DNA from: Pseudomonas jessenii
GTDB taxonomy: Bacteria > Pseudomonadota > Gammaproteobacteria > Pseudomonadales > Pseudomonadaceae
Assembly: GCF_002236115.1 (NCBI RefSeq)
Contig: NZ_NIWT01000002.1
Coordinates: forward strand, 124,001-188,000
Direction: 5' to 3'
Length of the DNA stretch: 64,000 nt
The translations under genes were made by a program, and so were the position numbers. This document shows positions 44,590-53,637 of the stretch, one piece after another. The notes below the pieces were generated by a model that saw only the letters and a program-made list of their open reading frames with translations, made no database searches and was not told the DNA's origin. The first letter of the stretch is position 1. Each line of letters starts with the position of its first letter.

Positions 44590-45801
44590 ATGCCCCAAGC
44601 CGCCCAGATGTCTCCTGTCCTTGATGCTTCGGGACAACCGTCGTCCGTAGAGCTGGCGAGCCGGCTTGGCCTTGAGCAGGCATTTTCGCTGTTCAACCAG
44701 ATGTCCAGTCAGTTGACCGATTCCTACAGCATGCTTGAAGCCCGGGTAACCGAGCTCAAGGGTGAATTGGCAGTGGTCAGTGCCCAGCGCATGCAGGAGC
44801 TGGCGGAAAAAGAACGCCTGGCCAACCGCCTGCAAAACCTCCTTGATCTCTTACCCGGCGGCGTCATCGTCATTGACGCCCAGGGCATCGTGCGCGAAGC
44901 CAATCCGGCGGCGTGCGAGTTGCTGGGGTTGCCGCTGGAAGGTGAATTGTGGCGCCACGTCATTGCCCGCTGTTTTGCGCCGCGCGAAGACGATGGTCAT
45001 GAAGTCTCCCTCAAGGATGGTCGGCGCCTGTCGATCGCCACGCGCTCGCTGGACGCCGAGCCTGGCCAGTTGGTGTTGCTCAACGACCTGACTGAAACCC
45101 GTCACCTGCAGGATCAACTGGCCCGTCATGAGCGGCTGTCGTCGTTGGGGCGCATGGTCGCTTCGTTGGCTCATCAGATACGCACGCCGTTGTCCGCCGC
45201 GTTGCTGTATGCCAGTCATTTGACCGAGCAAGAGCTGCCGGTCGCTACCCAGCAGCGCTTTGCCGGGCGCCTCAAGGAGCGCCTGCACGAGCTGGAGCAC
45301 CAGGTGCGCGACATGCTGGTTTTCGCCCGGGGCGAGTTGCCGCTGACCGATCGCGTGACGCCCGCTCAGTTGATGCAATCGTTGCAAGCGGCAGCGCTGA
45401 CCCACGTACAGGATCTGCCGATCCGCTGGCAGTGCGACAGTCATTCGGGGGAATTGCTGTGCAATCGCGACACCCTGGTCGGTGCGATCCTCAATCTGAT
45501 CGAGAACGCCATCCAGTCCAGTGCCGGTCCATTGCGCCTCAAGATTCACCTCTATACCCGCGGCAATTACCTGCACCTGTGCGTCAGCGACAGTGGCTCC
45601 GGTATCGATGCCGCCGTTCTGGCGCGATTGGGCGAACCCTTTTTTACCACCAAGGCCACTGGCACAGGTCTTGGCCTGACCGTGGTCAAGGCAGTGGCGC
45701 GTGCTCATCAGGGACAATTGCAGTTGCGCTCGCGACTCGGTCGCGGCACTTGCGCGCAAGTTATCCTGCCGTTGTTCAGCAGCGCTCAAGGAGCGGAGTG
45801 A
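44590..45801 (+). CDS. fleS: FleS, sensor histidine kinase
   Basis: A 403-aa soluble histidine kinase that phosphorylates FleR. It has an N-terminal coiled-coil region, a PAS domain (about 80-165, LLDLLPGGVIVIDAQG), a dimerisation/phosphoacceptor domain with H195 in LASLAHQIRTPLS, and an ATPase domain with N-box NLIENAIQSS and SDSGSGI and GTGLGLTVVK boxes. No membrane segments, so it senses a cytoplasmic signal, perhaps assembly of the basal body. It lies five bases before fleR. Confidence 0.96.
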   Translation: MPQAAQMSPVLDASGQPSSVELASRLGLEQAFSLFNQMSSQLTDSYSMLEARVTELKGELAVVSAQRMQELAEKERLANRLQNLLDLLPGGVIVIDAQGIVREANPAACELLGLPLEGELWRHVIARCFAPREDDGHEVSLKDGRRLSIATRSLDAEPGQLVLLNDLTETRHLQDQLARHERLSSLGRMVASLAHQIRTPLSAALLYASHLTEQELPVATQQRFAGRLKERLHELEHQVRDMLVFARGELPLTDRVTPAQLMQSLQAAALTHVQDLPIRWQCDSHSGELLCNRDTLVGAILNLIENAIQSSAGPLRLKIHLYTRGNYLHLCVSDSGSGIDAAVLARLGEPFFTTKATGTGLGLTVVKAVARAHQGQLQLRSRLGRGTCAQVILPLFSSAQGAE

Positions 45802-45806
45802 CACAG

Positions 45807-47192
45807 ATGGGTATCAAGGTTCTGCTGGTCGAGGACGACCGCGCGTTGCGCGAGGCGCTGGCCGATACGCTATTGCTCGCGGGGCACGATTACAAGGCGG
45901 TGGGTTCGGCAGAGGAGGCGTTGCTTGCCGTCGGCGGCGAGTCCTTCAGCCTGGTGATCAGCGACGTCAACATGCCGGGTATGGACGGCCACCAGTTGCT
46001 GGGCCTGTTGCGAGCGCGGCAGCCGCAATTGCCGGTGTTGCTGATGACGGCTCACGGCGCGGTCGAGCGTGCGGTCGATGCGATGCGCCAAGGTGCGGTG
46101 GACTATCTGGTCAAACCATTCGAGCCCAAGGCGTTGCTCGATCTGGTGGGGTGTCATGCCCTGGGCAGTCTCGGTCTGGCTGAGGGTGAAGGGCCGATAG
46201 CATTCGAGCCGGCGAGCGCGCAGTTGCTCGAATTGGCAGCGCGGGTCGCACGCAGCGATTCCACGGTGTTGATCTCGGGTGAGTCGGGCACGGGCAAGGA
46301 AGTGCTGGCGCGCTACATCCATCAGCATTCTCATCGCGCCAATCAGCCATTCATTGCGATCAACTGTGCGGCGATCCCGGACAACATGCTCGAAGCGACC
46401 TTGTTCGGGCACGAGAAGGGCTCCTTCACCGGTGCCATTGCCGCGCAAGCCGGCAAGTTCGAGCAGGCCGACGGCGGCACCATTCTGCTCGACGAAATTT
46501 CCGAAATGCCCCTGGGGCTCCAGGCCAAATTGCTGCGCGTACTGCAAGAACGTGAGGTCGAAAGGGTTGGGGCGCGCAAGCCGATCACGCTGGACATTCG
46601 TGTAGTCGCCACCACCAATCGCGACCTGGCGGGTGAAGTGGCAGCGGGGCGCTTCCGTGAAGATCTTTACTATCGCCTGTCAGTGTTTCCCCTGGCCTGG
46701 CGTCCGTTGCGCGAGCGTACCGCCGACATCCTGCCGCTGGCCGAGCGTCTGCTGGCCAGGCACGTCAATAAAATGAAGCATTCACCGGCCAGATTGTCCC
46801 CCGAGGCCCAGGCGTGTCTGATCGCTTATCCGTGGCCGGGTAACGTGCGTGAGCTGGACAACGCGATTCAGCGAGCGTTGATTCTGCAGCAGGGTGGCTT
46901 GATCCAGCCGCAGGATTTCTGCCTGGCCGGGCCGGTGGCTTGCGCTCCATTGCCTGCGTTGGCGCAGGCGCCGGTGCGTCCAGTGGAAGTCGAGGCCGAG
47001 TCGGCCGGTGCGCTGGGCGATGATCTGCGTCGCCGAGAATTCCAGATGATCATCGATACCCTGCGCGCCGAGCGCGGTCGTCGCAAAGAGGCGGCCGAGC
47101 GCCTGGGTATCAGCCCGCGGACCCTGCGCTACAAGCTGGCGCAAATGCGCGATGCCGGTATGGATGTGGAAGCCTATCTGTTCGCCACCTGA
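45807..47192 (+). CDS. fleR: FleR, sigma54-dependent response regulator
   Basis: A 461-aa NtrC-type regulator activating class III flagellar genes (flgF operon, fliK and others) with RpoN. The receiver has acidic D10-D11 and phospho-acceptor D53 (LVISDVNMPGMDG). The AAA+ domain carries GESGTGKE and the loop GSFTGA, the variant used by FleR, and a C-terminal Fis-type HTH (AAERLGISPRTLRYKL). I chose the ATG at 45,807, preceded by a GGAG-type site; the longer frame lies inside fleS. Confidence 0.96.
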   Translation: MGIKVLLVEDDRALREALADTLLLAGHDYKAVGSAEEALLAVGGESFSLVISDVNMPGMDGHQLLGLLRARQPQLPVLLMTAHGAVERAVDAMRQGAVDYLVKPFEPKALLDLVGCHALGSLGLAEGEGPIAFEPASAQLLELAARVARSDSTVLISGESGTGKEVLARYIHQHSHRANQPFIAINCAAIPDNMLEATLFGHEKGSFTGAIAAQAGKFEQADGGTILLDEISEMPLGLQAKLLRVLQEREVERVGARKPITLDIRVVATTNRDLAGEVAAGRFREDLYYRLSVFPLAWRPLRERTADILPLAERLLARHVNKMKHSPARLSPEAQACLIAYPWPGNVRELDNAIQRALILQQGGLIQPQDFCLAGPVACAPLPALAQAPVRPVEVEAESAGALGDDLRRREFQMIIDTLRAERGRRKEAAERLGISPRTLRYKLAQMRDAGMDVEAYLFAT

Positions 47193-47201
47193 TCCTGTTC
47201 C

Positions 47202-47303
47202 TGTAGGAGCGAGCTCTGCTCGCGATGGTCGTTAACGATAATGCGGGGCGTCAGGATAAACGCGGCGTTCTTCAGTTCATCGCGAGCAAGCTCGCTCCTA
47301 CAG
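47202..47303. repeat. REPIN between fleR and fliE, GTAGGAG subtype
   Basis: Inverted REP units at about 47,202-47,227 and 47,278-47,303 surround a ~50-bp spacer that resembles the spacer of the 3,332 REPIN. The left unit has an extra base (GAGCTCTGCTCGCG), so the pair is slightly degenerate. It may double as the fleSR transcript end. Confidence 0.88.
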
Positions 47304-47350
47304 CGGCTAGCGGCGATGAGAAGGGCTTTTGTGAAACAAGGCCATGGAGC

Positions 47351-47366
47351 TGGCACCCTTGTTGCT
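47351..47366 (+). promoter_or_regulatory. Sigma54 promoter of fliEFGHIJ
   Basis: TGGCAC-CCTTG-TTGCT matches the -24/-12 consensus exactly at all key positions, 60 bases before fliE. This operon is RpoN/FleQ-dependent in P. aeruginosa. Confidence 0.93.
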
Positions 47367-47426
47367 AACACCTCATGACCCGCCGAGTGAGTGTCAAAAA
47401 ATTGCGGGTCGTCAAAGAGAGAAACC

Positions 47427-47753
47427 ATGAGCCAAGGTATTGAATTCAATCGGTTGATGCTGGATATGCGCGCCATGCAAATGGATGCCATGTCTGCGCC
47501 GAAATCGACTGCCGTTCCTGAAGTGTCGGGCAGCAGCTTTTCCGACATGCTCGGTCAGGCCGTCAATAAAGTGAACGACACCCAACAGGCTTCCACGCAG
47601 TTGGCCAGTGCGTTCGAAATCGGCAAAAGCGGCGTCGATCTTACAGACGTGATGATCTCATCGCAGAAAGCCAGCGTGTCCTTCCAGGCATTGACCCAGG
47701 TGCGCAACAAACTGGTTCAGGCCTACCAAGACATCATGCAGATGCCGGTTTAA
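47427..47753 (+). CDS. fliE: FliE, MS-ring/rod junction protein
   Basis: A 108-aa small basal-body protein joining the MS-ring to the rod and an early export substrate. The C-terminal half ([37 protein letters not shown]) is diagnostic. I chose ATG 47,427 ([11 protein letters not shown]), preceded by AAAGAGAG, instead of an upstream in-frame start that lies within the leader. First gene of the fliE operon. Confidence 0.96.
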   Translation: MSQGIEFNRLMLDMRAMQMDAMSAPKSTAVPEVSGSSFSDMLGQAVNKVNDTQQASTQLASAFEIGKSGVDLTDVMISSQKASVSFQALTQVRNKLVQAYQDIMQMPV

Positions 47754-47769
47754 AGGACGAGATTGAGTC

Positions 47770-49557
47770 ATGGCAGAAGCAGTCGCCGATAACGTTCCGG
47801 CCAAGGCCACTCCAATAGACGGCAAACCGCCGCTGTTCGGGTTGTCCTTCCTGGAAAACCTCTCCGAGATGACCATGTTGCGTCAGGTGGGCCTGTTGGT
47901 CGGCCTGGCGGCGAGCGTGGCGATTGGTTTTGCCGTGGTGTTGTGGTCCCAGCAACCGGACTACCGGCCTCTGTACGGCAGCCTTGCCGGCATGGACGCC
48001 AAGCAGGTCATGGATACCCTGGCCTCCGCCGATATCCCGTACACCGTCGAACCCAATTCCGGTGCCTTGCTGGTCAAGGCCGATGACCTGTCCCGAGCGC
48101 GGCTCAAGCTCGCGGCCGCTGGTGTCACTCCCAGCGACGGCAACATCGGTTTTGAAATCCTCGACAAGGAGCAGGGGCTTGGCACCAGCCAGTTCATGGA
48201 AGCGACCCGCTACCGTCGCGGCCTCGAAGGCGAACTGGCCCGCACCATTTCCAGCCTGAACAACGTCAAGGGTGCCCGCGTACACCTGGCGATCCCGAAA
48301 AGTTCGGTGTTCGTGCGCGACGAACGCAAGCCAAGCGCTTCGGTTCTGGTTGAACTCTATTCCGGTCGCTCCCTCGAGCCAGGCCAGGTCGTTGCCATCA
48401 TCAATCTGGTAGCGACCAGCGTTCCCGAACTCAGCAAATCGCAGATCACCGTGGTCGACCAGAAGGGCAACCTGCTCTCCGATCAGGCGGAAAACTCCGA
48501 ACTGACCATGGCTGGCAAGCAGTTCGACTACAGCCGTCGCATGGAAAGCATGCTCACTCAGCGCGTGCACAACATCCTGCAGCCGGTGCTGGGCAACGAC
48601 CGTTACAAGGCCGAAGTCTCGGCCGACGTGGATTTCAGTGCGGTCGAATCGACTTCCGAGCAATTCAACCCGGATCAACCGGCGTTGCGCAGCGAGCAGT
48701 CGGTCAACGAACAACGTACCGCCAGCAATGGCCCGCAAGGCGTGCCGGGTGCCTTGAGCAACCAGCCTCCAGCGCCGGCCTCCGCACCGCAAACCACCGG
48801 CGGCACTCCGGGGGCAGCCGGCATGGTGCAGCCGGGCCAGCCGCTGGTTGATGCCAATGGCCAGCAAATCATGGACCCGGCCACCGGTCAGCCGATGCTC
48901 GCTCCGTACCCGGCAGACAAGCGTCAACAATCGACCAAGAACTTCGAACTCGACCGATCCATCAGCCACACCAAGCAGCAGCAGGGCCGGTTGAATCGCC
49001 TGTCGGTGTCGGTGGTGGTCGATGATCAGGTCAAGATCAATCCGGCCAGCGGCGAAACCACCCGTGCGCCATGGAGCGCCGATGAATTGGCGCGCTTCAC
49101 TCGCCTGGTTCAGGACGCGGTCGGCTTCGATGCCAGCCGTGGTGACAGCGTCAGTGTGATCAACATGCCGTTCTCCGCCGAGCGCGGTGAAGCGATTGCC
49201 GAAATTCCGTTCTACTCCCAGCCGTGGTTCTGGGACATCGTCAAGCAAGTGCTGGGTGTGCTGTTCATTCTGGTGCTGGTATTCGGTGTGCTGCGTCCGG
49301 TGCTCAACAATATTACCGGTGGTGGCAAGGGCAAGCAGTTGGCCGGTATCGGCAGCGACGTCGAGTTGGGTGGCATGGGCGGTCTGGATGGCGAACTGGC
49401 CAACGACCGTGTCAGCCTCGGTGGCCCGACCAGCATCCTGTTGCCGAGCCCGAGCGAAGGCTATGACGCTCAGTTGAACGCAATCAAGAGTCTGGTGGCA
49501 GAAGACCCGGGTCGTGTGGCCCAGGTCGTGAAAGAGTGGATTAACGCAGATGAGTGA
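47770..49557 (+). CDS. fliF: FliF, MS-ring protein
   Basis: A 595-aa inner-membrane protein forming the MS-ring. Two transmembrane helices (near residues 37-57 and 484-507) bracket a large periplasmic part with ring-building motifs (QVMDTLASADIPYTVEPNSG; ARVHLAIPKSSVFVRDERKP). The cytoplasmic C-terminus binds FliG and ends LVAEDPGRVAQVVKEWIN. A Pro/Gly/Gln-rich disordered stretch lies about 320-380. Overlaps fliG by eight bases. Confidence 0.97.
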   Translation: MAEAVADNVPAKATPIDGKPPLFGLSFLENLSEMTMLRQVGLLVGLAASVAIGFAVVLWSQQPDYRPLYGSLAGMDAKQVMDTLASADIPYTVEPNSGALLVKADDLSRARLKLAAAGVTPSDGNIGFEILDKEQGLGTSQFMEATRYRRGLEGELARTISSLNNVKGARVHLAIPKSSVFVRDERKPSASVLVELYSGRSLEPGQVVAIINLVATSVPELSKSQITVVDQKGNLLSDQAENSELTMAGKQFDYSRRMESMLTQRVHNILQPVLGNDRYKAEVSADVDFSAVESTSEQFNPDQPALRSEQSVNEQRTASNGPQGVPGALSNQPPAPASAPQTTGGTPGAAGMVQPGQPLVDANGQQIMDPATGQPMLAPYPADKRQQSTKNFELDRSISHTKQQQGRLNRLSVSVVVDDQVKINPASGETTRAPWSADELARFTRLVQDAVGFDASRGDSVSVINMPFSAERGEAIAEIPFYSQPWFWDIVKQVLGVLFILVLVFGVLRPVLNNITGGGKGKQLAGIGSDVELGGMGGLDGELANDRVSLGGPTSILLPSPSEGYDAQLNAIKSLVAEDPGRVAQVVKEWINADE

Positions 49558-50569
49558 TAACCGAGCCGTTGCCGCCAAACTGTCCAAGGTCGACAAAGCC
49601 GCAATCCTGTTGCTGTCCCTGGGGTCCACCGACGCTGCCCAGGTGCTGCGCCACATGGGCCCCAAAGAGGTTCAGCGCGTGGGTGTGGCCATGGCCCAGA
49701 TGGGTAATGTGCACCGCGAGCAGGTCGAACAGGTGATGAGCGAGTTCGTCGATATCGTCGGCGACCAGACCAGCCTGGGCGTCGGCTCCGACGACTATGT
49801 GCGCAAGATGCTCACCCAGGCTCTTGGCGAAGACAAGGCCAACGGCCTGATCGACCGCATCCTGCTCGGTGGCAACACCAGCGGCCTCGACAGCCTGAAG
49901 TGGATGGAGCCGCGCGCCGTCGCCGACGTGATCCGTTATGAACACCCGCAGATCCAGGCGATCGTGGTGGCGTATCTCGATCCGGACCAGGCCGGTGAAG
50001 TGCTCGGCAACTTCGACCACAAGGTGCGGCTCGACATCATCCTGCGGGTCTCTTCGCTGAACACCGTACAGCCAGCGGCCCTGAAAGAGCTCAACCAGAT
50101 TCTCGAGAAGCAGTTCTCCGGCAACTCGAATGCCTCGCGCACCACCCTGGGTGGCATCAAACGCGCGGCGGACATCATGAACTTCCTCGACAGCTCGATC
50201 GAAGGCCAGCTCATGGACTCGATCCGCGAAGTCGACGAAGACCTGTCCGGTCAGATCGAAGACCTCATGTTCGTGTTCAACAACCTGGCCGATGTCGACG
50301 ACCGCGGGATTCAGGCGCTGCTGCGCGAGGTGTCCTCCGATGTGCTGGTGCTGGCCCTCAAAGGGTCGGACGAAGGCGTCAAGGAGAAGATCTTCAAGAA
50401 CATGTCCAAGCGTGCCGCCGAACTGTTGCGCGACGACCTGGAAGCCAAGGGCCCGGTGCGCGTCAGCGACGTGGAAACCGCGCAGAAGGAAATCCTCACC
50501 ATCGCCCGCCGTATGGCCGAAGCCGGGGAAATCGTTCTCGGCGGCAAGGGCGGCGAGGAAATGATCTAA
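49550..50569 (+). CDS. fliG: FliG, motor switch protein
   Basis: A 339-aa rotor protein that transmits torque from the stators. The N-terminal FliF-binding domain begins KLSKVDKAAILLLSLGS, the middle domain carries EHPQIQAIVVAYLDP, and the C-terminal torque domain has the charged ridge LMFVFNNLADVDDRGIQALL. Length and domain order are standard. It starts inside the end of fliF and precedes fliH by four bases. Confidence 0.98.
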   Translation: MSDNRAVAAKLSKVDKAAILLLSLGSTDAAQVLRHMGPKEVQRVGVAMAQMGNVHREQVEQVMSEFVDIVGDQTSLGVGSDDYVRKMLTQALGEDKANGLIDRILLGGNTSGLDSLKWMEPRAVADVIRYEHPQIQAIVVAYLDPDQAGEVLGNFDHKVRLDIILRVSSLNTVQPAALKELNQILEKQFSGNSNASRTTLGGIKRAADIMNFLDSSIEGQLMDSIREVDEDLSGQIEDLMFVFNNLADVDDRGIQALLREVSSDVLVLALKGSDEGVKEKIFKNMSKRAAELLRDDLEAKGPVRVSDVETAQKEILTIARRMAEAGEIVLGGKGGEEMI

Positions 50570-50573
50570 CACC

Positions 50574-51371
50574 ATGGTCAAGAATGATGATGCACCCACT
50601 GACCTGATCCGGGCCAGGGATGTCAGTGGTTTCGATACCTGGGCGCTACCCAGTTTCGACCCGCCGGAGCCCGAGCCGGAACCTGAGCCTGAACCCGAAC
50701 CGCCGGAAATGGAAGAAGTGCCGCTGGAGGAAGTCCAGCCACTGACCCTCGAAGAGCTCGAAAGCATTCGCCAGGAAGCCTATAACGAAGGCTTCGCGGT
50801 GGGTGAGAAGGAAGGTTTCCACAGCACCACGCTCAAGGTCCGTCAGGAAGCCGAAATGGCCCTGACCGCCAAGATTGCGGCGTTGGAGCAACTGATGACG
50901 CACCTGTTCGAGCCCATTGCCGAACAGGACACCGAGATTGAAAAGTCCCTGGTCGACCTCGTGCAGCACATCACCAGACAGGTGATTCAGCGCGAACTGG
51001 CCATCGACTCGACGCAGATCGAACACGTCATGCGCGAGGCGCTCAAGCTCTTGCCGCTGGGCGTGGGCAATGTACGGCTGTACATCAATCCGCAGGATTT
51101 CGAACAGGTCAAAGCCCTGCGCGAACGTCATGAAGAAACCTGGCGCATCGTCGAGGACGAAGCGTTGTTGCCTGGCGGTTGCCGGGTCGAGACAGAACAC
51201 AGCCGCATCGACGCCACGGTCGAAACCCGTGTCGCGCGGGTGATGGACAAGCTGTTCGATCAGTTGCACGAGCAGGCCTTGCACCCGGCCGCGCCGGACC
51301 TGAGCCTGGAACTGCCGATCGAAAGTAAGCCTGCGGTCGCACCGGCTCAGGATGTTCCCGATGCGCCTTGA
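50574..51371 (+). CDS. fliH: FliH, regulator of the export ATPase
   Basis: A 265-aa protein binding FliI and FliN, bringing the ATPase complex to the C-ring. The N-terminal part is acidic and contains a striking Pro-Glu dipeptide repeat (residues 30-44, encoded near 50,661-50,705). A helical coiled-coil middle and a V/A-ATPase E-subunit-like C-terminus (ESLVDL-like, [20 protein letters not shown]) follow. It overlaps fliI by eleven bases. Confidence 0.95.
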   Translation: MVKNDDAPTDLIRARDVSGFDTWALPSFDPPEPEPEPEPEPEPPEMEEVPLEEVQPLTLEELESIRQEAYNEGFAVGEKEGFHSTTLKVRQEAEMALTAKIAALEQLMTHLFEPIAEQDTEIEKSLVDLVQHITRQVIQRELAIDSTQIEHVMREALKLLPLGVGNVRLYINPQDFEQVKALRERHEETWRIVEDEALLPGGCRVETEHSRIDATVETRVARVMDKLFDQLHEQALHPAAPDLSLELPIESKPAVAPAQDVPDAP

Positions 51372-52719
51372 ACGCACCAGTTTCGCCAAGCGCCTGGGCA
51401 GCTATGCCGAGGCCACGGGACTGGAGGGCGCACCGATCCTCGAAGGCCGCCTGCTACGCATGGTCGGCCTGACCCTTGAAGCCGAAGGCCTGCGCGCCGC
51501 CATGGGCAGCCGCTGCATGGTCATCAACGACGACAGCTATCACCCGATGCAGGTCGAAGCCGAGGTGATGGGCTTCTCCGGCAGTAAAGTCTTCCTGATG
51601 CCAGTCGGCAGTGTCGCCGGCATCGCGCCCGGTGCCCGAGTGGTGCCCTTGGCCGATACCGGTCGCCTGCCCATGGGCATGAGCATGCTCGGGCGGGTGC
51701 TGGATGGCGCCGGTCGTGCGCTGGACGGCAAGGGCGGGATGAAGGCCGAAGACTGGGTGCCAATGGACGGCCCGACCATCAACCCGCTCAAGCGCGAACC
51801 GATCAGCGAACCGCTGGACGTGGGCATCCGTTGCATCAATGGCATGCTGACGGTCGGCCGCGGCCAGCGGCTCGGCCTGTTCGCCGGTACCGGTGTCGGT
51901 AAATCCGTGCTGTTGGGGATGATGACGCGCTTTACCGAGGCCGACATTATCGTCGTCGGGCTGATCGGTGAGCGGGGGCGTGAAGTTAAAGAATTCATCG
52001 AGCACATCCTCGGTGAAGAAGGGCTCAAGCGTTCGGTAGTGGTGGCGTCCCCGGCGGACGATGCGCCGCTGATGCGACTGCGCGCCGCCATGTACTGCAC
52101 GCGCATCGCCGAATATTTCCGCGACAAGGGCAAGAACGTCCTGTTGCTCATGGATTCGCTGACCCGTTTCGCCCAGGCCCAGCGGGAAATCGCCTTGGCC
52201 ATCGGCGAGCCGCCGGCGACCAAAGGCTATCCGCCGTCGGTATTCGCCAAGCTGCCGAAACTGGTGGAGCGGGCCGGTAATGCCGAGAAGGGTGGTGGTT
52301 CGATCACCGCGTTCTACACCGTGCTGTCCGAAGGCGATGACCAGCAGGACCCGATTGCCGACTCGGCGCGGGGCGTGCTCGACGGGCACATCGTGCTGTC
52401 CCGGCGACTGGCCGAGGAAGGTCATTACCCGGCCATTGATATCGAGGCATCCATCAGCCGGGTGATGCCGGCGGTGGTGTCGCCGGAGCACATGATGCGA
52501 GCGCAGTATTTCAAGCAATTGTGGTCGCGCTATCAGCAGAGTCGCGACCTGATCAGCGTCGGCGCCTACGTCGCTGGCGGCGACCGCGAGACCGACCTGG
52601 CGATTTCCTTGCAACCGCAGCTGGTCAAATACCTGCGCCAGGGGCTCAACGACAGCATCAGCCTGGGCGAAAGCGAAGCTTACCTCGCGTCGATCTTCGC
52701 GCCCGCGGCAGGCGGCTAA
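51361..52719 (+). CDS. fliI: FliI, flagellum-specific export ATPase
   Basis: A 452-aa F1-beta-like ATPase that drives unfolding and release of export substrates. Walker A GTGVGKS is at 176-182, Walker B in [14 protein letters not shown], and the conserved [20 protein letters not shown] is present. I chose ATG 51,361 ([13 protein letters not shown]), the conserved Pseudomonas N-terminus, rather than an ATG three codons upstream. Confidence 0.98.
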   Translation: MRLERTSFAKRLGSYAEATGLEGAPILEGRLLRMVGLTLEAEGLRAAMGSRCMVINDDSYHPMQVEAEVMGFSGSKVFLMPVGSVAGIAPGARVVPLADTGRLPMGMSMLGRVLDGAGRALDGKGGMKAEDWVPMDGPTINPLKREPISEPLDVGIRCINGMLTVGRGQRLGLFAGTGVGKSVLLGMMTRFTEADIIVVGLIGERGREVKEFIEHILGEEGLKRSVVVASPADDAPLMRLRAAMYCTRIAEYFRDKGKNVLLLMDSLTRFAQAQREIALAIGEPPATKGYPPSVFAKLPKLVERAGNAEKGGGSITAFYTVLSEGDDQQDPIADSARGVLDGHIVLSRRLAEEGHYPAIDIEASISRVMPAVVSPEHMMRAQYFKQLWSRYQQSRDLISVGAYVAGGDRETDLAISLQPQLVKYLRQGLNDSISLGESEAYLASIFAPAAGG

Positions 52720-52725
52720 CCGGCC

Positions 52726-53175
52726 ATGGCCCAGACTCGGGCAGGGCGCCTGGCCCCCGTGGTGGAAATGGCCGAAAAGGCCGAGAAAACCGCAGTCCAG
52801 CGCCTGGGGCACTTTCAGGGGCAAGTGCGTTTGGCCGAAAGCAAACTCGCCGACCTCGAAGCCTTCCGTCTCGACTATCAGGAACAATGGATCGTGCGCG
52901 GCAGCGGCGGCGTCTCGGGCCAATGGTTGCTGGGCTATCAGGGCTTTCTCGCGCAACTGGGCACGGCCATCGACCAGCAGCGGCAAAGCCTGGCCTGGCA
53001 TCAGAACAACCTGAACAAGGCCCGGGAAACCTGGCAGCAGGCGTTTGCCCGGGTCGAGGGTTTGCGCAAGCTGGTTCAGCGCTATGCCGATGAGGCGCGG
53101 GCGCTTGAAGACCGGCGCGAACAGAAACTGTTGGATGAATTGTCCCAGCGCCTGCCACGGCAGGATCACCTGTAG
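52726..53175 (+). CDS. fliJ: FliJ, export apparatus stalk protein
   Basis: A 149-aa coiled-coil protein that acts as the central stalk of the FliI ATPase ring and escorts chaperones. It is rich in Gln, Glu, Arg and Leu heptads (KAEKTAVQRLGHFQGQVRLA; RQSLAWHQNNLNKARETWQQ). It begins six bases after fliI and is followed at once by a REP element, which may mark the operon end. Confidence 0.93.
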   Translation: MAQTRAGRLAPVVEMAEKAEKTAVQRLGHFQGQVRLAESKLADLEAFRLDYQEQWIVRGSGGVSGQWLLGYQGFLAQLGTAIDQQRQSLAWHQNNLNKARETWQQAFARVEGLRKLVQRYADEARALEDRREQKLLDELSQRLPRQDHL

Positions 53176-53196
53176 GAGCGAACTCGCTCGCGATGA
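53171..53196. repeat. Single REP element after fliJ
   Basis: One unit of the TGTAGGAGCGAACTCGCTCG type, without an inverted partner nearby. Its first bases overlap the fliJ stop codon. It may act as a 3'-end stabiliser. The remaining gap to hsbA (to 53,332) shows no clear promoter. Confidence 0.82.
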
Positions 53197-53332
53197 ACCT
53201 GTGAGCGCACGGGGGTGTCAGGTTTACAGCGATAACGATTCGACAGTCACCACAACCTACCGCCTTGCTCCAACCTCTACCAAATGCTAAACCTTGTGCA
53301 AGCGGGTTTACCAATGACAAGGAAGCCATGAA

Positions 53333-53632
53333 ATGTCAGTCGTTACAGAACTCTCTCCGGATGGGCAAAAACTGACGATATCGGTCAAGGGACGATTCGA
53401 TTTCGCCAAGCATCAGGAGTTTCGTCAGTCCTACGAAAATAAAGAGATATCGGCGGTTGTGGTCGACCTGAAAGACGCCACTTACCTCGACAGCTCGGCG
53501 CTGGGCATGCTGCTTTTGCTGCGTGATCACGCCGGTGGCGACGAATCCGATGTCCGCGTCGTCAACAGCAGTACCGACGTGCGCAAGATCCTCGCCATCT
53601 CCAACTTCGACAAGCTGTTCGACATCAGTTGA
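53333..53632 (+). CDS. hsbA: HsbA, STAS-domain anti-sigma antagonist
   Basis: A 99-aa STAS protein like HsbA of the HptB pathway, which switches between binding FlgM and a diguanylate cyclase and so links swimming with biofilm formation. The phospho-serine loop is TYLDSSALGMLLLLRD, with S54/S55 as candidates. It precedes its kinase/phosphatase HsbR by five bases. The AAGGAAG ribosome binding site fixes the start. Confidence 0.92.
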   Translation: MSVVTELSPDGQKLTISVKGRFDFAKHQEFRQSYENKEISAVVVDLKDATYLDSSALGMLLLLRDHAGGDESDVRVVNSSTDVRKILAISNFDKLFDIS

Positions 53633-53637
53633 TTGCC

